Source of the DNA: an uncultured Collinsella sp.
GTDB taxonomy: Bacteria; Actinomycetota; Coriobacteriia; Coriobacteriales; Coriobacteriaceae
DNA: 8,840 bases
Assembly: GCA_902495085.1 (NCBI GenBank)
Contig: CABUWA010000076.1
Span: forward strand, 1 to 8,840
Reading direction: 5' to 3'
The notes beneath the pieces were generated by a model. The model was not told the origin of the DNA and ran no database searches. It worked only from the letters and a program-made list of their open reading frames with translations. Shown here piece by piece: positions 6,361-8,840 of the stretch (its first letter is position 1; each line of letters starts with the position of its first letter). Position numbers and translations under genes: made by a program.

Positions 6361-6468
6361 GTAGTCTTTTTGGGACGGGGCTTTTTTAGCTACTTCAAGC
6401 CCCAAAGCACCCCATGGCCATTCGGCTGGATAGGGGTAGCTAAAAAAGCCCCGTCCCAAAAAGACTAC
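6361..6468. repeat. 108-bp element with perfect 33-bp inverted repeats
   Basis: The arms at 6361-6393 and 6436-6468 are exact reverse complements over 33 bp and enclose a 42-nt loop. The element starts 11 bp past the stop of the exporter gene on the minus strand, so a hairpin there would end or stabilise that mRNA. It is not a textbook terminator: the T-runs lie inside the arms, next to a GC block (GGGACGGGGC), and no T-tract follows the stem on either strand beyond TTT at 6469-6471. A competing 7-bp hairpin (6377-6383 with 6397-6403) overlaps one arm. No clear target-site duplication flanks it. A miniature inverted-repeat element is the alternative reading. Confidence 0.8.
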
Positions 6469-6479
6469 TTTGCGCCACG

Positions 6480-8339
6480 TTACTGGGCGAATTGGCTGCG
6501 GTAGAGCTCGGCGTAAAAGCCGCCTGCCGCGAGCAGTTCATCGTGCGTGCCGCGCTCGATAATCTGGCCGTCGCGCATGACCAGAATGCAGTCGGCGTTG
6601 CGAATCGTCGACAGGCGGTGCGCCACCACAAAGCTCGTGCGGCCAGCCATGAGCTCGTCGAATGCCGCCTGCACCTGCAGCTCGGTACGCGTATCGATGC
6701 TCGACGTTGCCTCGTCCAGCAGCAGAATCGCCGGATCGGTGAGCATGACGCGCGCGATGCACAGCAGCTGTTTTTGACCCTGGCTAAACGTGCCGCCGTC
6801 CTCGCCGATCACCGTATCGTAGCCGCCTGGCAGCTGCACGATAAACTTATGCGCATGAGCGCGCTTGGCGGCCTCGACAATCTGCTCGCGCGTGGCATCG
6901 GGGCAACCGTAGGCAATATTCTGGGCCACCGTGCCCTCGAACAGCCAGGTGTCCTGCAGCACCATGCCAAAGGCGCGGCGCAGGCTCGCACGCGTGTAGT
7001 CACGCGAGGAGCGACCATCGACCACGATGCGCCCAGCATCGATATCGTAAAAGCGCAGCAGCAGGTTGATGAGCGTCGTCTTGCCACAGCCCGTGGGACC
7101 GACCAGGGCAAAGCGCATACCGGGCTTGGCATCGATGCAGATATCCTGCAGCAGTTTGCGGCCGGGCACATAGCTAAAGTCCACATGCTCAAACGAAACC
7201 TCGCCCTTCGGGGCGGCGAGCTCAATGGCATCCACAGCGTCGGGCTCCTGCTCGCGCGCATCGAGCAACGCGAACATGCGGCGTGCCGAGGCGTACGCGG
7301 TCTGGATCTGCGTGATGACGTTCGTGACCTCGTTGAACGGCTTAGTGTACTGGTTGGCGTAGGACAGGAAGATCTGCACGCCGCCCACCGTGAGCGCCGC
7401 AGGCACGCCCGTGATCACGCCCGCGCAGCCGATCACGGCGACCACGGCGTAGATGATGTTATTGATAAAGCGCGTACCGGGGTTGGAGAGCGAACCCATA
7501 AACTGCGCGCGCTCGCCCGCCGTATAGAGCTCGGCGTTAAGGGCATCAAAGCGCTGCTGAGCGTGCGGGCCGTAGGCGAAAGCGTCCACGAGCTTTTGCT
7601 CACCCACATACTCCTCGATATGACCGCCGAGTTGGCCCTGGATGCGCTGTTGAGCAGTGAAGCTCTTATTGGAAAGCTTGGCGATGGCACCGGCCGCAAA
7701 GATGGAAAGCGGAGTGACGAGCACCACCACAAGCGTCATGGTCAGGTTGATGGAGAGCATAAACGCGAGCGTGCCAACGATGGTGATGACACCGGTAAAG
7801 AGCTGCGTAAAGCCCTGTAGCAGGCCGTCACCCACCTGATCGACGTCGTTGACCACGCGGCTCATAAGGTCGCCGTGGGCATGGCCGTCGATAAAGCTGA
7901 GCGGCATGCGGCTGAGCTTGTCGCTCGCCTCCACGCGCATGTCGCGCACCGTCTCGTAGGACAGACGGTTGACGCAGTAGCCCTGCAGCCACTGGAAGGC
8001 CGCCGCGCCCACCACGACAATCGCGAGCTTGGTAACGAGCGGCAGCAACACGTCAAAGTCCACCTGCCCGGCGGCAACGATAAGGTCGATGCCCTCGCCG
8101 ATGAGAATGGGCGTGTAGAGCTGCAGAATCACGGAGATGGCGGCGCTCACAAACGACGCCGTAAACGAAATGCGATGCGGACGGACGTAGCCCAGCAGAC
8201 GGCGAGTCACCGCGCCCACGGGGTAGCGCTCGGGATCGCCGGGCTGGCGCGGGCCGTCGCCCAGGTCGTTAAGGTTATCGTTGCCGGACACGTTGGCCGT
8301 CATCGTGGCGACCGAACCGGAAGAAGTATACGGATTCAT
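6480..8339 (-). CDS. ABC exporter half-transporter, catalytically competent subunit of a heterodimer
   Basis: The 619-residue protein has a cytoplasmic N-terminal extension (1-40), a six-helix exporter domain (about 45-350) and a nucleotide-binding domain (about 380-615). Walker A is GPTGCGKT (414-421), the Q-loop Gln is 462, Walker B is ILLLDE with catalytic Glu 543, the D-loop is SSID and the switch His is 574 (VVAHRLST). The signature is FSQGQ (518-522) rather than LSGGQ. In TM287/288-, BmrCD- and LmrCD-type exporters this variant signature belongs to the subunit with intact catalytic residues, and it faces the degenerate ATP site. The substrate cannot be told from sequence; drugs, lipids or peptides are possible. 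The ATG at 8339 directly follows the partner's stop codon and has a strong ribosome binding site, so the two are translationally coupled. The inverted-repeat element at 6361-6468 follows its stop. Confidence 0.97.
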   Translation of the reverse strand: MNPYTSSGSVATMTANVSGNDNLNDLGDGPRQPGDPERYPVGAVTRRLLGYVRPHRISFTASFVSAAISVILQLYTPILIGEGIDLIVAAGQVDFDVLLPLVTKLAIVVVGAAAFQWLQGYCVNRLSYETVRDMRVEASDKLSRMPLSFIDGHAHGDLMSRVVNDVDQVGDGLLQGFTQLFTGVITIVGTLAFMLSINLTMTLVVVLVTPLSIFAAGAIAKLSNKSFTAQQRIQGQLGGHIEEYVGEQKLVDAFAYGPHAQQRFDALNAELYTAGERAQFMGSLSNPGTRFINNIIYAVVAVIGCAGVITGVPAALTVGGVQIFLSYANQYTKPFNEVTNVITQIQTAYASARRMFALLDAREQEPDAVDAIELAAPKGEVSFEHVDFSYVPGRKLLQDICIDAKPGMRFALVGPTGCGKTTLINLLLRFYDIDAGRIVVDGRSSRDYTRASLRRAFGMVLQDTWLFEGTVAQNIAYGCPDATREQIVEAAKRAHAHKFIVQLPGGYDTVIGEDGGTFSQGQKQLLCIARVMLTDPAILLLDEATSSIDTRTELQVQAAFDELMAGRTSFVVAHRLSTIRNADCILVMRDGQIIERGTHDELLAAGGFYAELYRSQFAQ

Positions 8340-8840
8340 TTAGCAGCCCCCCTTTGCGCAAGTGGATGCCGGGGCGGTCGGGGCGCCTAGGGCGGGCACG
8401 GGGCTTGGGGCGAGCGCGGGCACCGCACTCCCCTGCTGGCCCTCGAGCTCCTCGCGGCGCAGCTGCGACTGGCAAATCTCGCGATAGAGCTGGCAGCTTG
8501 CATACAGCTCGTCATGCGTGCCCAGGCCCGCAACCGAGCCGTGGTCGAGCACGCAGATCATGTCGGCGTCGCGTACGGTCGAGACGCGCTGGCTCACGAT
8601 GACGGTCGTGAGCGGCAGCCCACCCTCGGCGGCACCACGCACGCTGCGCTCGCGGATGGCATGGCGAAGCGCCGCGTCGGTCTTAAAGTCGAGCGCCGAG
8701 GCGGAGTCATCCATGATTAGGACCTGCGGAGCGCCCACCAGGGCACGTGCGATGGTCAGGCGCTGACGTTGTCCGCCGCTGAAGTTCTTGCCGCCCGCCT
8801 CGACCGGGGCGTCGAGCCCCTGCGGCTTGTTGCGCACGAA
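8340..8840 (-). CDS. ABC exporter half-transporter, degenerate-site subunit (C-terminal part only)
   Basis: The frame is open to the window edge, so only the last 166 residues are seen and the start lies outside. The visible part is the second half of a nucleotide-binding domain with a canonical signature FSGGQRQRLTIAR. Walker B reads VLIMDDSASALD, so the catalytic Glu is replaced by Asp. The switch position reads VIVSQRVST, so the His is replaced by Gln. These are the hallmark changes of the degenerate-site subunit in heterodimeric exporters such as TM287. They complement the neighbour at 6480-8339, which keeps the Glu and His but has a variant signature. After the domain comes a tail of about 30 residues rich in Ala and Pro, ending in CAKGGC; it is probably disordered and not part of the fold. 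The TAA stop abuts the ATG of the partner gene. Confidence 0.96.
   Translation of the reverse strand, partial: FVRNKPQGLDAPVEAGGKNFSGGQRQRLTIARALVGAPQVLIMDDSASALDFKTDAALRHAIRERSVRGAAEGGLPLTTVIVSQRVSTVRDADMICVLDHGSVAGLGTHDELYASCQLYREICQSQLRREELEGQQGSAVPALAPSPVPALGAPTAPASTCAKGGC
8347..8355 (-). promoter_or_regulatory. Ribosome binding site for the 6480-8339 gene, inside the upstream gene's end
   Basis: On the minus strand AAAGGGGGG lies 7 nt before the ATG at 8339, within the last codons of the upstream exporter gene. It fixes this ATG as the start and supports coupled translation of the two subunits at near-equal amounts. Confidence 0.75.

Noticed and set aside
6492..7820. 442-residue open frame on the plus strand inside the ABC exporter gene
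   Set aside because: It is antisense to an unmistakable ABC transporter with all motifs in order; the long frame follows from codon bias.

Overview
The window looks like chromosomal DNA from a high-GC Gram-positive gut actinobacterium. The class Coriobacteriia, and Collinsella in particular, is my best guess. The evidence is codon use strongly biased to G/C at third positions, a surface protein ending in an LAxTG-type sorting signal (the variant read by class E sortases of high-GC Gram-positives), a flavodoxin of a type common in gut anaerobes, and a heterodimeric ABC exporter. The genus is inference; no rRNA or other taxonomic marker is present.

Layout from left to right. The 3' end of a plus-strand gene stops at 138. 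It is followed by a 130-bp palindromic element (166-295), a second short hairpin (351-371), and an array of alternating inverted 16-bp repeats with a 61-62 bp period (381-735). A strong bidirectional terminator (759-797) precedes the 3' end of a minus-strand gene (824 to 4912 or 4948) for a large, sortase-anchored, multidomain surface protein. Upstream of that gene lie short direct repeats (4942-5016) and a second array of the same 61-62 bp type (5035-5482, decaying to about 5510). A second copy of the palindromic element (5542-5670) follows, and then three minus-strand genes. One encodes a flavodoxin-family protein (5713 to about 6264). The other two encode an ABC exporter half (6480-8339) and its partner half (8340 to beyond 8840). 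A 108-bp element with perfect 33-bp inverted repeats (6361-6468) separates the flavodoxin gene from the exporter genes.

The two exporter genes are directly adjacent (stop codon then ATG, no gap) and should make one heterodimer. One half keeps the catalytic Glu and switch His but has a variant signature. The other half has a canonical signature but lacks both catalytic residues. The flavodoxin and the surface protein appear to be separate transcription units.

The most unusual content is non-coding. The two copies of the 130-bp palindrome have nearly identical 69-70 nt cores, while their outer arms have diverged yet stay complementary, with about ten compensatory changes. Both copies sit just downstream of a stop codon in the same orientation relative to the upstream gene, which suggests a structured 3'-UTR RNA or terminator family. 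The two alternating repeat arrays flank the surface-protein gene on both sides with very regular spacing. Together these features make a symmetric, possibly rearrangeable frame around one cell-surface gene.
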